Source: Denitrobaculum tricleocarpae
Lineage (GTDB): Bacteria > Pseudomonadota > Alphaproteobacteria > Kiloniellales > Kiloniellaceae
DNA length: 64,000 nt
Reading direction: 5' to 3'
NCBI RefSeq assembly: GCF_007004665.1
Contig: NZ_ML660053.1
Span: 248,001 to 312,000 of the forward strand
In this document: positions 40,935-50,061 of the stretch, in pieces
How the letters are laid out: every line of letters begins with the position of its first letter
Position numbering within the stretch: the first letter of the stretch is position 1
Notes under the pieces: generated by a model
Database searches by the model: none
What the model saw: only the letters and a program-made list of their open reading frames with translations
Told to the model about the DNA's origin: nothing
Program-made: the position numbers and the translations under genes

Positions 40935-41788
40935 CTCTGCACCGCGCTCCTGAAGGCGGCCGCGAGAGCTGTGAGCGCGTCGCGCGAGCGGTCATCCTTC
41001 ACTCTGGAATGCAGCAGAACCGGCAGGCGGGGCAAGGCCGGAAGACCGAGCTTGGGACCCACCTCGACGGCGCCGAAGGGCAGCATGCGCCGCGCCAGGG
41101 CGGAGACGCCGAGCCCGGCCATAACGGCGGCGGACACCGCCGTGACGCCGCCGCCGACGAAGCTTTCCCGCCAGGGCACGCCCGCCTCGTCGAGTAGCTG
41201 AAGCGCCATGATCCGCACACCGCAGGGTTCGGCCATGGTGGCAATCGGCAAGGGCTCGCCCGCCGGGTGCGTCCAGTCCGGTGCCGCGAACCAGCCCATT
41301 TTTTCTTCCGTCAGAACCTCGCCGTCGTTCCGTCCCGCGTCGAAGCGAACAATGACCGCGTCGAGCTCCCGCCGGTCGTAGCTTTGCAGCAGATCGCCCG
41401 TGGTTCCGATCCGGATTTCGATCACCATCTGCGGATCCTGCGCATTCATGCGCGCGATCAGCGCGGGAAGCTCGGGCCCCGCGACATGGTCGCTGATGCC
41501 GATGATCAGACGCTGCCGGACAGCCGTGAAGTCGGCGAAGGCGTGTTCCTGGATCTCCAGAAGTTTGCGGGCGTGGGCGAGGAAGGTAAGACCCTGTGCT
41601 GAGAGCTCCACACGCCGGGGCGTGCGTTCAACCAGACGGCAGCCGAGCCGCTCCTCCAGCCGCTTCAGCTTCAGGCTGACCGCCGATTGGGTTGTCCGCG
41701 AGGCCTCGGCCGCGCGGGTAAAGCTGCCGAGTTCGGCGATGCGGACGAAAGCCTGGACAGCGTCCAAATCGAGTGCACGTTCTATCAT
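40931..41788 (-). CDS. LysR-family regulator
   Basis: The 285-residue regulator has an N-terminal helix-turn-helix (SFTRAAEASRTTQSAVSLKLKRLE, residues 22-45) and a LysR substrate-binding domain. Its stop overlaps that of the cyclase gene on the opposite strand. It is divergent from the tautomerase gene at 41899 with an AT-rich 110-base region between, so it probably controls that gene and itself. Confidence 0.88.
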   Translation of the reverse strand: MIERALDLDAVQAFVRIAELGSFTRAAEASRTTQSAVSLKLKRLEERLGCRLVERTPRRVELSAQGLTFLAHARKLLEIQEHAFADFTAVRQRLIIGISDHVAGPELPALIARMNAQDPQMVIEIRIGTTGDLLQSYDRRELDAVIVRFDAGRNDGEVLTEEKMGWFAAPDWTHPAGEPLPIATMAEPCGVRIMALQLLDEAGVPWRESFVGGGVTAVSAAVMAGLGVSALARRMLPFGAVEVGPKLGLPALPRLPVLLHSRVKDDRSRDALTALAAAFRSAVQS

Positions 41789-41898
41789 TGCATATCGTTA
41801 TAACTGAAATATTTAATCATATAATACACAAATAACTGCGCGCCACTTAAATTGACGTCACTGCAGTTTGGACCATCAACTTATGGAAAGGATCCGCA

Positions 41899-42276
41899 AT
41901 GCCGCTCTGTCAAATTTCACTGCGCGCCGGGAAGCCGGAAAGCTATCGCCGGGCGATCTGCGACAGCCTTTACCAGGCGATGCGCGAAAGCCTGAATGTG
42001 CCCGAAGACGATCAGTTCATGACGGTCACGGAGCATGACGCGGCGAATTTCCGGCATGGGAGCGCTTACGGCGTCACCCGCAGCGCGGATCTGGTCTACT
42101 TCCGGATTATTACCTTCGATGGCCGCGCGGCTGAGAAAAAGCTGGCGTTCTTCGAGAAGCTTGCGGAGCTGCTTGCCGACAATCCCGGTATCCGGTCAGA
42201 GGATGTTTTCGTGAATATTGTCGAGAGCCCCCGGGAGAACTGGTGGGCCGGTCACAGTCTCGCGCAACCTGCCTGA
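41899..42276 (+). CDS. tautomerase superfamily protein
   Basis: The 125-residue protein starts Met-Pro-Leu-Cys; after Met removal Pro1 would be the catalytic base as in 4-oxalocrotonate tautomerase relatives. Length and sequence (DQFMTVTEHDAANFRHG, DVFVNIVESPRENWWAGH) match the longer tautomerase_2-type family. Such enzymes isomerise enols or dehalogenate small acids. GGAAAGGA lies before the start. It is divergent from the LysR gene, the likely regulator. Natural substrate unknown. Confidence 0.83.
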   Translation: MPLCQISLRAGKPESYRRAICDSLYQAMRESLNVPEDDQFMTVTEHDAANFRHGSAYGVTRSADLVYFRIITFDGRAAEKKLAFFEKLAELLADNPGIRSEDVFVNIVESPRENWWAGHSLAQPA

Positions 42277-42323
42277 TGCTATACCGCACCCGAAGCTGCG
42301 TATCTCTTTTCGCTTAGGCGATC

Positions 42324-43073
42324 TCACCGCACCCCCCGATTCATGCCGCCGTCGGCGAGAAGGGCCTGACCGGTGATGTAGCGCGCGCTCTCGGAGGCCA
42401 GGAAGACGCAGGCCTGACCGATCTCCTCGAAGCTCGCGGGGCGCTGCGCCGGGATGGATTTTAATGCGGCGTCCGACAGGTTCACGTTTTCACAAAAGCC
42501 GGGCATGAGGTTGTTCATGCGGATGTTGTGCCGGGCGTAGCGGTCTCCGTAAAGCTTGGAGAAGGAATGCAGAGCGGCGCGCAGCATGCTCATGGGGTAG
42601 GGCGCGCGGGGTTCGACAGTGTTCATGGAGGAGATGTTCACGAAGGCGCCGCCGCCCTGTTCGATCATGACGGGCGTGACCAGCCGCGCGAGCTTAACGA
42701 CGCTCAGCACATACATATCCAGGCTTTCGTGCCAGAGGTCGTCGGGCAGTTCGAGCAGAGGCCCGTCGAAGTTTGCATCGAAACCCACCGTCTTGATGGC
42801 CTCCGGAACCGAGCCGCCATGACCCATGTTGCTGACCACCGCATCGATGCGTCCGTATTCCTGCAGTGTTTCCTCCACCAGGGCCCGCAGATCGCCGGCG
42901 TCGAGCACCGAGCCGCTGCGCCCCAGCCCGCCCAGTTCCTTCGCCAGTTCGACACTGCGCCCGGACGGCGACATGAGGGAGACTTTGTATCCGGCTTTCG
43001 CCATCTCGATGGCGCAGCCGCGCCCGATCCCCTGACCGCTTCCGGTCACGATGGCCACCTTGATGTCTGACAT
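42324..43073 (-). CDS. short-chain dehydrogenase/reductase without the usual catalytic Lys
   Basis: The 249-residue SDR has the NAD(P) motif TGSGQGIG at residues 11-18, NMGHGG and the Ser of NISSMN. The Tyr motif reads YPMSMLRAAL: the position four after Tyr is Met, not Lys, and an Arg is found two residues later. A known SDR subgroup has this YPxSxxR pattern together with LYGDRYARHNIRMNN as seen here, so it is likely a working enzyme or a binding protein of that subgroup. ATG 43073 is chosen; the frame open to 43274 adds 67 residues without SDR character. Confidence 0.83.
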   Translation of the reverse strand: MSDIKVAIVTGSGQGIGRGCAIEMAKAGYKVSLMSPSGRSVELAKELGGLGRSGSVLDAGDLRALVEETLQEYGRIDAVVSNMGHGGSVPEAIKTVGFDANFDGPLLELPDDLWHESLDMYVLSVVKLARLVTPVMIEQGGGAFVNISSMNTVEPRAPYPMSMLRAALHSFSKLYGDRYARHNIRMNNLMPGFCENVNLSDAALKSIPAQRPASFEEIGQACVFLASESARYITGQALLADGGMNRGVR

Positions 43074-43281
43074 ATTTCTTTGCGCTCTTCTTTTCTGCCG
43101 ACGGAAACCCAGAATCTCTGCTATCCGCAGGCTTTGGCGCGGGCAGGCATCGATCATGCTACGGCCCCAAGCTATCGCGCGCGCGAGGCCGGCTGAAGCG
43201 AAGTTATCGACCAGGCCCTGTGAGAAATTCTCATAGCGGCTCTGCCCGCTTGATTCACGCAGTGTCGTGATCATTCAAAGC

Positions 43282-43401
43282 AAAGTGCGCTTATACAGCT
43301 TCAAAACTCGCTGCCTCTCGATCAGCAATCTGCTGATCTCGCCGACTGGTTCTCACGGGCGCAAATTTTGAAATCTTGTGATTCGGTAAAAAAGCGCACT
43401 T
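43282..43401. repeat. palindromic intergenic element, about 120 bp
   Basis: Outer arms AAAGTGCGCTT (43282-43292) and AAGCGCACTT (43392-43401), middle arms TTCAAAA and TTTTGAA, and a core of GATCAGCA-ATC-TGCTGATC (43320-43338) make a nested cruciform. The core and middle arms match, in inverted orientation, the element at 63128-63242. It fills the 415-base gap between the SDR gene and the exported protein at 43489; nothing else is seen there. Confidence 0.75.
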
Positions 43402-43488
43402 CGCTGTAAAACAGGCTGTGCAGCTCTGCGAATAACGACACCCGAAAGAATCCGGGAACAGGGGAAAGGTTCGAGGAAAAAGAAGCCC

Positions 43489-44019
43489 ATGATGAGACTC
43501 ATGAAATCCGCCGTCAGCCTGTTCCTTGCCGCGAGCCTGCCGGCGCTTGCCGATCAGACCAGCCCGCAGATGCGCCTGCTGGACGACCTCGACTTTCCCG
43601 GTGAAGGATACTGTATCGACGTGCCCGGCGTCGGTCAGACCGCACGCACCGACCTTCCCCTGGTGATGCACAATTGCCTGCCGGAGAGAAGGAGTGTCGA
43701 CCGGATCGCCGAGGAACGGGACGGCCGGATCTACATGCCCGCCTACGACGCCTGCGTCACCGCTCTCGGGGTTTGGTCTGTCCTTCCGGGCGTCCCCGTC
43801 ATGCTCCGCCCCTGCGGAACGAACGAGAGCTTTTTGCAGGCCGATCAGTTCCAAAAATTCGAGCGCACCGCCAACAACCAGCTGCGTTTAACAGACTCCA
43901 GTCTCTGCCTGACCGCCGGCCCCGACGCAGACCGGACCTATAGCCCGACCCACCGCTGGCGGACCCTGACCATGGAAGACTGCGCGGAGGTTCCGTTGTT
44001 TTTGTCCGCGTGGAGGTGA
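43489..44019 (+). CDS. exported protein, possible ricin-type beta-trefoil
   Basis: The 176-residue product has a signal peptide (MMRLMKSAVSLFLAASLPALA, about 21 residues). The mature part has regularly spaced motifs GYCIDVPG, MHNC, DACVTALG, MLRPCG, SSLCLTAG, MEDC, with six Cys in pairs. That spacing and the alternation of CxxV/CxxL-type blocks recall ricin-B-type beta-trefoil lectin domains, but the classical QxW triplets are not clear. Periplasmic. GAGGAAAAAGAAG precedes the start. Tail to tail with the AT-richer gene at 44022. Confidence 0.7.
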   Translation: MMRLMKSAVSLFLAASLPALADQTSPQMRLLDDLDFPGEGYCIDVPGVGQTARTDLPLVMHNCLPERRSVDRIAEERDGRIYMPAYDACVTALGVWSVLPGVPVMLRPCGTNESFLQADQFQKFERTANNQLRLTDSSLCLTAGPDADRTYSPTHRWRTLTMEDCAEVPLFLSAWR

Positions 44020-44021
44020 CG

Positions 44022-44663
44022 TCAGCTTTCATTGACGCTCCATGAAATCTTCGCGTCTTCACATATCAAGAACCCGTCCCACCATTGGATCAAATACCCT
44101 TTTACATATGAGATTGGTGACCTTGTGATGGTGTGTTTCACATCTTGCGTACTGAGCTCTTTGGAGACGAATTCGCAAACGGCACTGGGCCCCTTCGCCA
44201 TTTGGAACGCGCTCGACTTGGAGAGATTAATGAAATCTGTGATGATCTCACCGCAGTGGAAGAACTCCGAATGTTGAAAGGGGCACTGGTTATCTATTAG
44301 GAAGCGGTCCAGTGAAGTTAACAATGAAATTGGGTTTTCAACCGGCTCCGAACAAAATACTTCAGCAGAACCTCCTTTGTTCCAAGCCGCTTGCGCCAAA
44401 TTGGTGATATTGAAGTTTTCAAGGTCTTCTTTAAAAGGATCAGAAGTGAGGCAAGACTCGGTCAGTCTTGCTCGGGAAACAGAAGTAAATTCTATGATTG
44501 CTGAAGAGTTGCCTATGCTCTTGGCTTCTTCGAAGGGTAGCCACCATGGAAATCCACCAAGTTCCATAACAACTGTACCATTGGACACTCTAAGTTCGCG
44601 AATCGAAGTTGGATGAATGATCTTTGTTGCTTCCAGCAATGCAAAAAGCGATTCTGGTGCCAT
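44022..44663 (-). CDS. unrecognised protein in an AT-richer patch
   Basis: A 213-residue frame of normal amino-acid composition, with no signal peptide or membrane segment. Base composition is visibly more AT-rich than that of neighbours, and codon choice differs (many AAT, TCT, GAA, TTT). There is no good ribosome binding site. Motifs such as LGGFPWWLPFEEA and YLIQWWDGFLICEDAKISW look like folded-protein core but match no family I know. Likely acquired by horizontal transfer. Confidence 0.65.
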   Translation of the reverse strand: MAPESLFALLEATKIIHPTSIRELRVSNGTVVMELGGFPWWLPFEEAKSIGNSSAIIEFTSVSRARLTESCLTSDPFKEDLENFNITNLAQAAWNKGGSAEVFCSEPVENPISLLTSLDRFLIDNQCPFQHSEFFHCGEIITDFINLSKSSAFQMAKGPSAVCEFVSKELSTQDVKHTITRSPISYVKGYLIQWWDGFLICEDAKISWSVNES

Positions 44664-44902
44664 AGTAAAAACAGTCCGCTATTTCACAAACGCCTACTTT
44701 GCAGCCATGCTTGTCAATCGTCAACGGCAGCAAAGTCCGCGGAGCGGACCTGAAGCTGATGTCCGATTTTGCGCTAGCAGCGAATGAAAGCTTTTGGGAA
44801 CGCGGCCGCATCATCCAAAGCCTATTGTGAATAGCAGCTCTGGGCCGATTGCCACCATTCTTATCCGAAGTCAAAGGGACAAGTCTGCCGACTCCGGCTT
44901 TG

Positions 44903-45615
44903 CTAACTCGGTCGCACCAAAACGCGCAAGTCTCCCACGTTCCGAAAGCCAGTGGACTCTGCCGCCGCAAGTCTCGAGCTGGATTCATAGCCCACGACAG
45001 GGGAGCCTGGCCGTAGTGCCGAAGCGGCTTGGGTGGCTTGGGCAAAGACTTGGTGATCCTGCGCCGCTGAGAAGACGTTCGACAATCCGGTCGCGTCGTT
45101 CGAGAGGTTTGCGACGCAACCGGCGTCGATGGCGGAGCCGGAACCGCGTGCGAGGAAGATGAGGTTGGGGTCGTCAAGAACGGCGGGTGGAAAGATCACC
45201 TGATCGGTGGAGATCCGGCGGTGCACCAGGCACTGTACCAGGCGGCGAGTTCGGCAGGTTCGCGAATCTGCCGCCAGGCCTCCGGTATCTTCTCGTACCC
45301 GCCGTCGTGCCAAATCCATGAGGCCTGGAAGAGAACCACCATCCCGAGCGCGGCATAGTCCAGGTCCGCAAAGCTGTCCTTGATTGAGGATATCTGCAGC
45401 CCTGCTTCCAACGAATCACGAATATTCATCAGGTGCTGCGCGCTCACGTTCGGTTGCAGCGTGACCACCTGAGGGTAGTAAGGCGGCGGTGCGTCGAGGC
45501 TGTGGAATGTCGATCGGTCGCGCGCAAAGCGCAATCCCTGCGCGCCCATGATGGCGGCGCAGAGGTCGGCGTTGTTGCCGGCCGCTATCCGGACTTCGCT
45601 GAGCGATGAGATCAT
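44903..45615 (-). pseudogene. GNAT-like acetyltransferase gene disrupted by a frameshift
   Basis: The first half runs from ATG 45615 to about 45200 (EVRIAAGNNADLCAAIMGAQG, PPYYPQVVTLQP, IKDSFADLDYAALGMVVLFQASWI, EPAELAAWYSAWC) and then stops in frame at 45196. The second half continues one frame over to 44903 (VIFPPAVLDDPNLIFLARGSGSA, IDAGCVANLSNDATGLSNVF, VGYESSSRLAAAESTGF, VGDLRVLV). Together they form one GNAT-family protein of about 235 residues. The break lies around 45196-45230. It sits in the same disturbed patch as the AT-richer gene. Confidence 0.7.
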
Positions 45616-45793
45616 GGGAATGACTTTACGAAACTATTTTCGGCAAGAGTAGCCACGTCCGATCCGTAACTTCGATTTTCGCACTGCGACCCATCGCAGC
45701 AAGTTCTTTGCAGTAAGTGAGAAGCGGTCGGCGTTGAGACTCTTCGCACCGACCGCCTCAAATCAAATGTTCCCGGTCTGGCTTTTCTCGATA

Positions 45794-46696
45794 TTACGAC
45801 TGAGCGCCAAGGTGTTCTGCGAACCAGGCGCATTGGGCTGGCGCAGAAATCTCGAAGGGACCGTCAGTGTAGGCTTCGAAATGCGCGCAATCCAGTATCA
45901 GGAGCTTTTTGGGCTCCATCGCATTTTCATAGGCCCTCAATGTCAGATCGGCAGGTGTCAGGTGGTCGTCGCGACCGACAACCAGCATTAAAGGGGTCGG
46001 TGCAATTTTGGAGACCCAATTTCCCGGCTCATATTCGGTAAAGAGCTCCATCGAGCGCAGGGTGATCTCGTTGACCCATGCGCCGCGATTGGCATCTGAT
46101 AGCCCCTGAAAAAACGCGCGGCTATCGTCGGTCGGCAAGGCGCAGGGGTCGCCCTCATTTTCACCAACGACAGGAAGCCGCAGCGGCGGCTCCCCCTTCA
46201 AACGGCCTGCACGATCTGCGGCGAATCCGCTTCGCAAACCCGCCCAATGGTCCGAACGGACAAGCCGTTGCGCATTTTCCAGCCCGTAGACAAGCGGCAC
46301 CTGACTGACGACGCATTTTACGCGCTTGTCCTTTGCGGCCACCACCAGAACGTGACCGCCAGAATAACTCGACCCCCAGATCCCGATGCGTGCCGCATCC
46401 ACCGTTTCGATGCCTTGCACCCATGTGATTGCGTCGCGGTAATCGGCGATCTGCTGGTCGGGGTCAATTTCCCCGCGTGGCTCTCCGCCGCTCTGTCCCA
46501 AGTTGCGGTTGTCGTATACCAGAACGTTCATCCCGGCGCGCTGGAATGTCTCGGCAAAGCCGGCGAGGTGCATTTCCTTGGTGGCCGAAAACCCATGCGC
46601 CATGATGACGCAAGGTGCCGGCGTCGGTGCGGCCCGGTAAAACCACCCGGCAAGTTCGGTGCCGTCTTCGGTCTTGAATGTCACGTCAGTTTTCAT
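45794..46696 (-). CDS. alpha/beta hydrolase (BAAT/dienelactone-like)
   Basis: The 300-residue hydrolase has MAHGFSATKEMHLAGFAETF, the nucleophile Ser in GSSYSGGH (about residue 112), catalytic Asp in VGRDDHLTP and His in LDCAHFEAYTDG. The sequence belongs to the family of small peptidase/esterase-like hydrolases that includes many AraC-linked members. ATG 46696 is preceded by GGGAGGATCAC. It is divergent from the AraC gene, which probably activates it. Substrate unknown. Confidence 0.88.
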   Translation of the reverse strand: MKTDVTFKTEDGTELAGWFYRAAPTPAPCVIMAHGFSATKEMHLAGFAETFQRAGMNVLVYDNRNLGQSGGEPRGEIDPDQQIADYRDAITWVQGIETVDAARIGIWGSSYSGGHVLVVAAKDKRVKCVVSQVPLVYGLENAQRLVRSDHWAGLRSGFAADRAGRLKGEPPLRLPVVGENEGDPCALPTDDSRAFFQGLSDANRGAWVNEITLRSMELFTEYEPGNWVSKIAPTPLMLVVGRDDHLTPADLTLRAYENAMEPKKLLILDCAHFEAYTDGPFEISAPAQCAWFAEHLGAQS

Positions 46697-46810
46697 GTGA
46701 TCCTCCCATTTCTGTGCCCCGCAGTTTGTTCTGAATTGCGGGCCAATGCTTGACAGCGCGTGCCCTATTACTTGATCCTGAGACCACACTGGGGATGCGA
46801 GGGTTCGACA

Positions 46811-47761
46811 TTGCGCCATTGGACCACAGCCACCTTGAAGACGGGCTTACAATATGACGCCTGGGCCGATGGGTTAAATGCATCGCATCTCAGTTGGTCT
46901 TTGGGTCCACCCGAAATCACGGTTTCGGGCAGGTACCACGCCGAGTTTTCATCTCGAAGCGATACAGACTTTTCCGTCGTCAACTGTGCTTGTGACCCCT
47001 GTCACGGCACCCGGGGAAGCCGCGAGATTGGGCAGAACGACGATGCGTTTTATGGAGTTTTAGTGCTGCGTTCAGGTCACGAGGAGGTCTTGCACTCTGG
47101 GGACGCGGTCACGCTTGGTGCGGGAGATATGATGATCTGGGATGCGTCACGCCCCTGTCGGTTCCGCGCCCACACTGCCATCAGCAAAACCACACTTTTT
47201 GTAAGCCGTTCCAGGCTGCGCGCGCTCGGTGGGTCAGACAGGCTGAATACGGGTTTGATCAATGTCTCAGCAGGTTGGGGCAGGCTTCTCAGAGACAGGG
47301 TTCTGGCACTGGAACAGGTGATCGGCAGCCTCGATAACTCGACATTTGCCCGACTGGCAGACTCGCTTATCGGCGAAGTCGCGCTTCTCGCCCAACCACA
47401 AAGGCACGTAGCCAAACGGCCGCGGCGGATTCTGCTCGACCGCATTGACCGTGCCATGGATGCGCGACTGGCCGATCCCGATTTCGGCCCTCCGGAGCTT
47501 GCCGCCTCTGTCGGAATTTCCGTGAGTTATCTTCACCATCTGTTTCGAGACGAAACGGAAACTGTCCGCTCCCGCATTCTGCGCAAGCGGCTCGATGCTG
47601 TGGCGCAGATGCTTCAGGCACCCGCCAGCGCGCGCGGGTCACTCACGCAGATTGCGTTTGCCCATGGTTTTTCGAGTGCGGCTCACTTCAGCCGCAGCTT
47701 CAAACTCCGGTTCGGATGCAGCCCCAGGGCTTTTCGGGAAGATCATAGAAACATCCTGTAA
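46811..47761 (+). CDS. AraC-family regulator (AraC-binding-like domain 2)
   Basis: The 316-residue regulator has an N-terminal cupin-like sensing region (about 20-180; GAGDMMIWDASRPCRF is the usual motif) and a C-terminal AraC DNA-binding domain with two helix-turn-helix units (about 210-310; PELAASVGISVSYLHHLFRDE and IAFAHGFSSAAHFSRSFKLRFG). The likely start is TTG 46811 with GAGGG seven bases upstream, giving RHWTTATLKTGLQYDAW, typical for this group; a GTG at 46760 is possible. Divergent from the hydrolase gene. Confidence 0.85.
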   Translation: MRHWTTATLKTGLQYDAWADGLNASHLSWSLGPPEITVSGRYHAEFSSRSDTDFSVVNCACDPCHGTRGSREIGQNDDAFYGVLVLRSGHEEVLHSGDAVTLGAGDMMIWDASRPCRFRAHTAISKTTLFVSRSRLRALGGSDRLNTGLINVSAGWGRLLRDRVLALEQVIGSLDNSTFARLADSLIGEVALLAQPQRHVAKRPRRILLDRIDRAMDARLADPDFGPPELAASVGISVSYLHHLFRDETETVRSRILRKRLDAVAQMLQAPASARGSLTQIAFAHGFSSAAHFSRSFKLRFGCSPRAFREDHRNIL

Positions 47762-48188
47762 TATACGAAAAGTCGCCCTTGGTTCAGGTTCGCGACATCA
47801 AGCGCTTCAAAGTAAAACATACTCCGGACTTTTGACTGCACCGACGCCCAGCTGGCTCAGGTACCGCTCGCCCGCTTTGGCAGGAACAGCATCGCGCGGA
47901 CTCTTTCCCAGCGCAGCGTGTTCCGGATTTGTTCGACAATCCGCAACGCCTGTGGTAGTGTCATTTCAGTGCCGGGCTCGCCCTTCCGGTGCCTTCATCT
48001 TATATTCGTTTCAGACCTTTGCCGGACGGCTGTCTTTCAGTCTCCGGCCTGCGTCGGGGGCTTTGCTGCCTAGAGCAGCCGTTTCTCCGCTGAGACCGCG
48101 ACTCATCTCAGCGGTACGTAAAAGACCGTGAAATTTCGTCCGACAGACAACACCAACCAACACCAGGAAACCAACAGAAAGCCAATCC
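47762..48188. other. intergenic stretch of 427 bases
   Basis: Downstream of the AraC gene and upstream of the ABC exporter. A perfect 9-bp inverted repeat, CCGCTGAGA (48087-48095) and TCTCAGCGG (48106-48114), lies 75 bases before the exporter start and could be an operator or leader hairpin. The open frames here have no protein-like sequence. Confidence 0.45.
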
Positions 48189-50036
48189 ATGTACGCCTTT
48201 TTCGAACGCCTTTTCGATCCCCTCGCGCCGGCCGCCATCGTGCAGCCGCCGTCGCGGGTCAAAGCGTTTTTCGAACACTATCTCCTGCCCATCAAGGGGC
48301 TCCTGACCCTGACCCTGCTGGTCTCGGGGATCGCGGCGATGGCGGATCTGGCGCTCTATGCTTTTCTCGGTGTTCTCGTAGACTGGATGGCGTCGACCGA
48401 GCCTGAATCTTTCATGGAAACCCACGGTACCATGCTGTGGCTCATGGCCTTTGTCGCCCTGGTGGTGCGGCCGGTCGCGACGCTGGTGGCCCGGGGGCTG
48501 ATCACCCTCACGCTCTCGCCGGGGCTGACCAACCGGGTGCGCTGGCGCAATCACCGCTACGTGCTGCGCCAGAGCCTGTCTTTCTTTCAGAACGACTTCG
48601 CCGGGCGGGTGGCGCAAAAGGTCATGCAGACCGGTCATGCCCTGCGCGAGGCTGTGATCAACGTGATCGACGGGGTCTGGCTGCTGGTGATCTATCTGGC
48701 CGGGACGCTCTTTCTTTTCTCCGGCCTGGACTGGCGCCTGATGGTGCCGATCCTGCTCTGGATGGCGAGCTATGTGGCCGTGATCATCTTCATGGTGCCG
48801 CCGGTGCGCAACCGCGCCGCTTCGCTCTCCGAGGCCAACTCGGCCCTGACCGGACGGGTCGTGGACAGTTACACCAACATCCAGTCGGTCAAACTCTTCG
48901 CCCATACGGAGCGGGAGGACGAATTCACCGGCGAGACCATGCGCCGGCACACCCATGCCTTCCGCCGGCTGATGCGCTCGATCTTCGGCATGACCGCCAT
49001 CCTGATGCTGCTGAACTCGCTGCTGCTGACCGCGGTGGCGGGACAGTCGATCCTGCTCTGGCTCGACGGCGGCATCACGGTCGGCGCCATCGCCATCGCC
49101 ATCGGTCTGGTCATCCGCCTGAGCCAGATGTCCGGCTGGATCCTGCGCACGGTCACCAATCTTTTCGAGAACATCGGCACCGTGGAAAACGGCGTCGAGA
49201 CCATCTCGCAGCCCAACGAGGTTCTGGACCGGCCCGACGCCGCCCAGTTGGAAGTGCCCCAGGGCGCGTTGCGCTTCGACAGGGTGCGCTTCCATTACGG
49301 CAAGGACAGCGGCGTCATCGAGAACTTCTCGCTCGATATCAGGCCGGGGGAAAAGGTCGGGCTGGTGGGACTCTCCGGCGCCGGGAAGTCGACCCTGGTC
49401 AATCTTCTGCTGCGCTTCTACGACCTGGAGGGCGGGCGGATCCTGATCGACGGCCAGGACATCTCCCAGGTGACGCAGGCCAGCCTGCGCAGTCACATCG
49501 CCATGGTCACCCAGGACACCTCGCTGCTGCACCGCTCGATCCGCGACAACATTGTCTACGGCCGCCCCGATGCCAGCGACGCCGAAATGCGTCGTGCGGC
49601 CGAGCTTGCGGAGGCCGCGAAGTTCATTCCGGATCTGGTCGACCGCAAGGGACGCAGCGGCTACGACGCCCATGTGGGCGAGCGGGGCGTCAAGCTCTCC
49701 GGTGGACAGCGGCAAAGGATCGCCATTGCCCGCGTGATCCTGAAGGATGCGCCGATCCTGGTGCTGGACGAGGCGACCTCGGCCCTGGATTCCGAAGTCG
49801 AAGCCGCGATCCAGGGGCAGCTGGAAAACCTCATGGCCGGGCGCACCGTGATCGCCATCGCGCACCGGCTCTCGACCATCGCAGCCCTGGACCGGCTGGT
49901 GGTGCTCGACCACGGACGTATTGTCGAGCAGGGCAGCCACGAGGAACTGCTGCGCCAGGGCGGACTCTACGCCCGCCTCTGGGAGCGTCAGTCCGGCGGC
50001 TTCCTGGGGATGGACGAGGTGGCCGAGGCGGGATGA
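48189..50036 (+). CDS. ABC exporter, fused membrane and ATPase domains (MsbA/Atm1-like)
   Basis: The 615-residue half-transporter has a six-helix ABC exporter domain (about 30-320; SNR-like coupling segments and RVVDSYTNIQSVKLFAHTERE) and a nucleotide-binding domain (about 355-595) with Walker A GLSGAGKST, signature LSGGQRQRIAIAR, Walker B ILVLDEATSALD and H-loop IAHRLSTI. It should act as a homodimer in the inner membrane, moving lipids, peptides or drugs. Its stop is close to the convergent LysR gene. Substrate unknown. Confidence 0.92.
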   Translation: MYAFFERLFDPLAPAAIVQPPSRVKAFFEHYLLPIKGLLTLTLLVSGIAAMADLALYAFLGVLVDWMASTEPESFMETHGTMLWLMAFVALVVRPVATLVARGLITLTLSPGLTNRVRWRNHRYVLRQSLSFFQNDFAGRVAQKVMQTGHALREAVINVIDGVWLLVIYLAGTLFLFSGLDWRLMVPILLWMASYVAVIIFMVPPVRNRAASLSEANSALTGRVVDSYTNIQSVKLFAHTEREDEFTGETMRRHTHAFRRLMRSIFGMTAILMLLNSLLLTAVAGQSILLWLDGGITVGAIAIAIGLVIRLSQMSGWILRTVTNLFENIGTVENGVETISQPNEVLDRPDAAQLEVPQGALRFDRVRFHYGKDSGVIENFSLDIRPGEKVGLVGLSGAGKSTLVNLLLRFYDLEGGRILIDGQDISQVTQASLRSHIAMVTQDTSLLHRSIRDNIVYGRPDASDAEMRRAAELAEAAKFIPDLVDRKGRSGYDAHVGERGVKLSGGQRQRIAIARVILKDAPILVLDEATSALDSEVEAAIQGQLENLMAGRTVIAIAHRLSTIAALDRLVVLDHGRIVEQGSHEELLRQGGLYARLWERQSGGFLGMDEVAEAG

Positions 50037-50061
50037 GCCGGCGTGGACGGGGAGAGCCGGG

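Noticed and set aside
46760-46810. N-terminal extension of the AraC regulator from GTG 46760
   Set aside because: TTG 46811 has a better ribosome binding site and begins the usual family sequence; the extension would take up most of the divergent promoter.
48108-49940. 610-residue open frame opposite the ABC exporter
   Set aside because: It is the antisense shadow of a GC-rich gene; the sequence is rich in His, Asp, Gln and Arg without any domain, and the exporter on the plus strand is complete.
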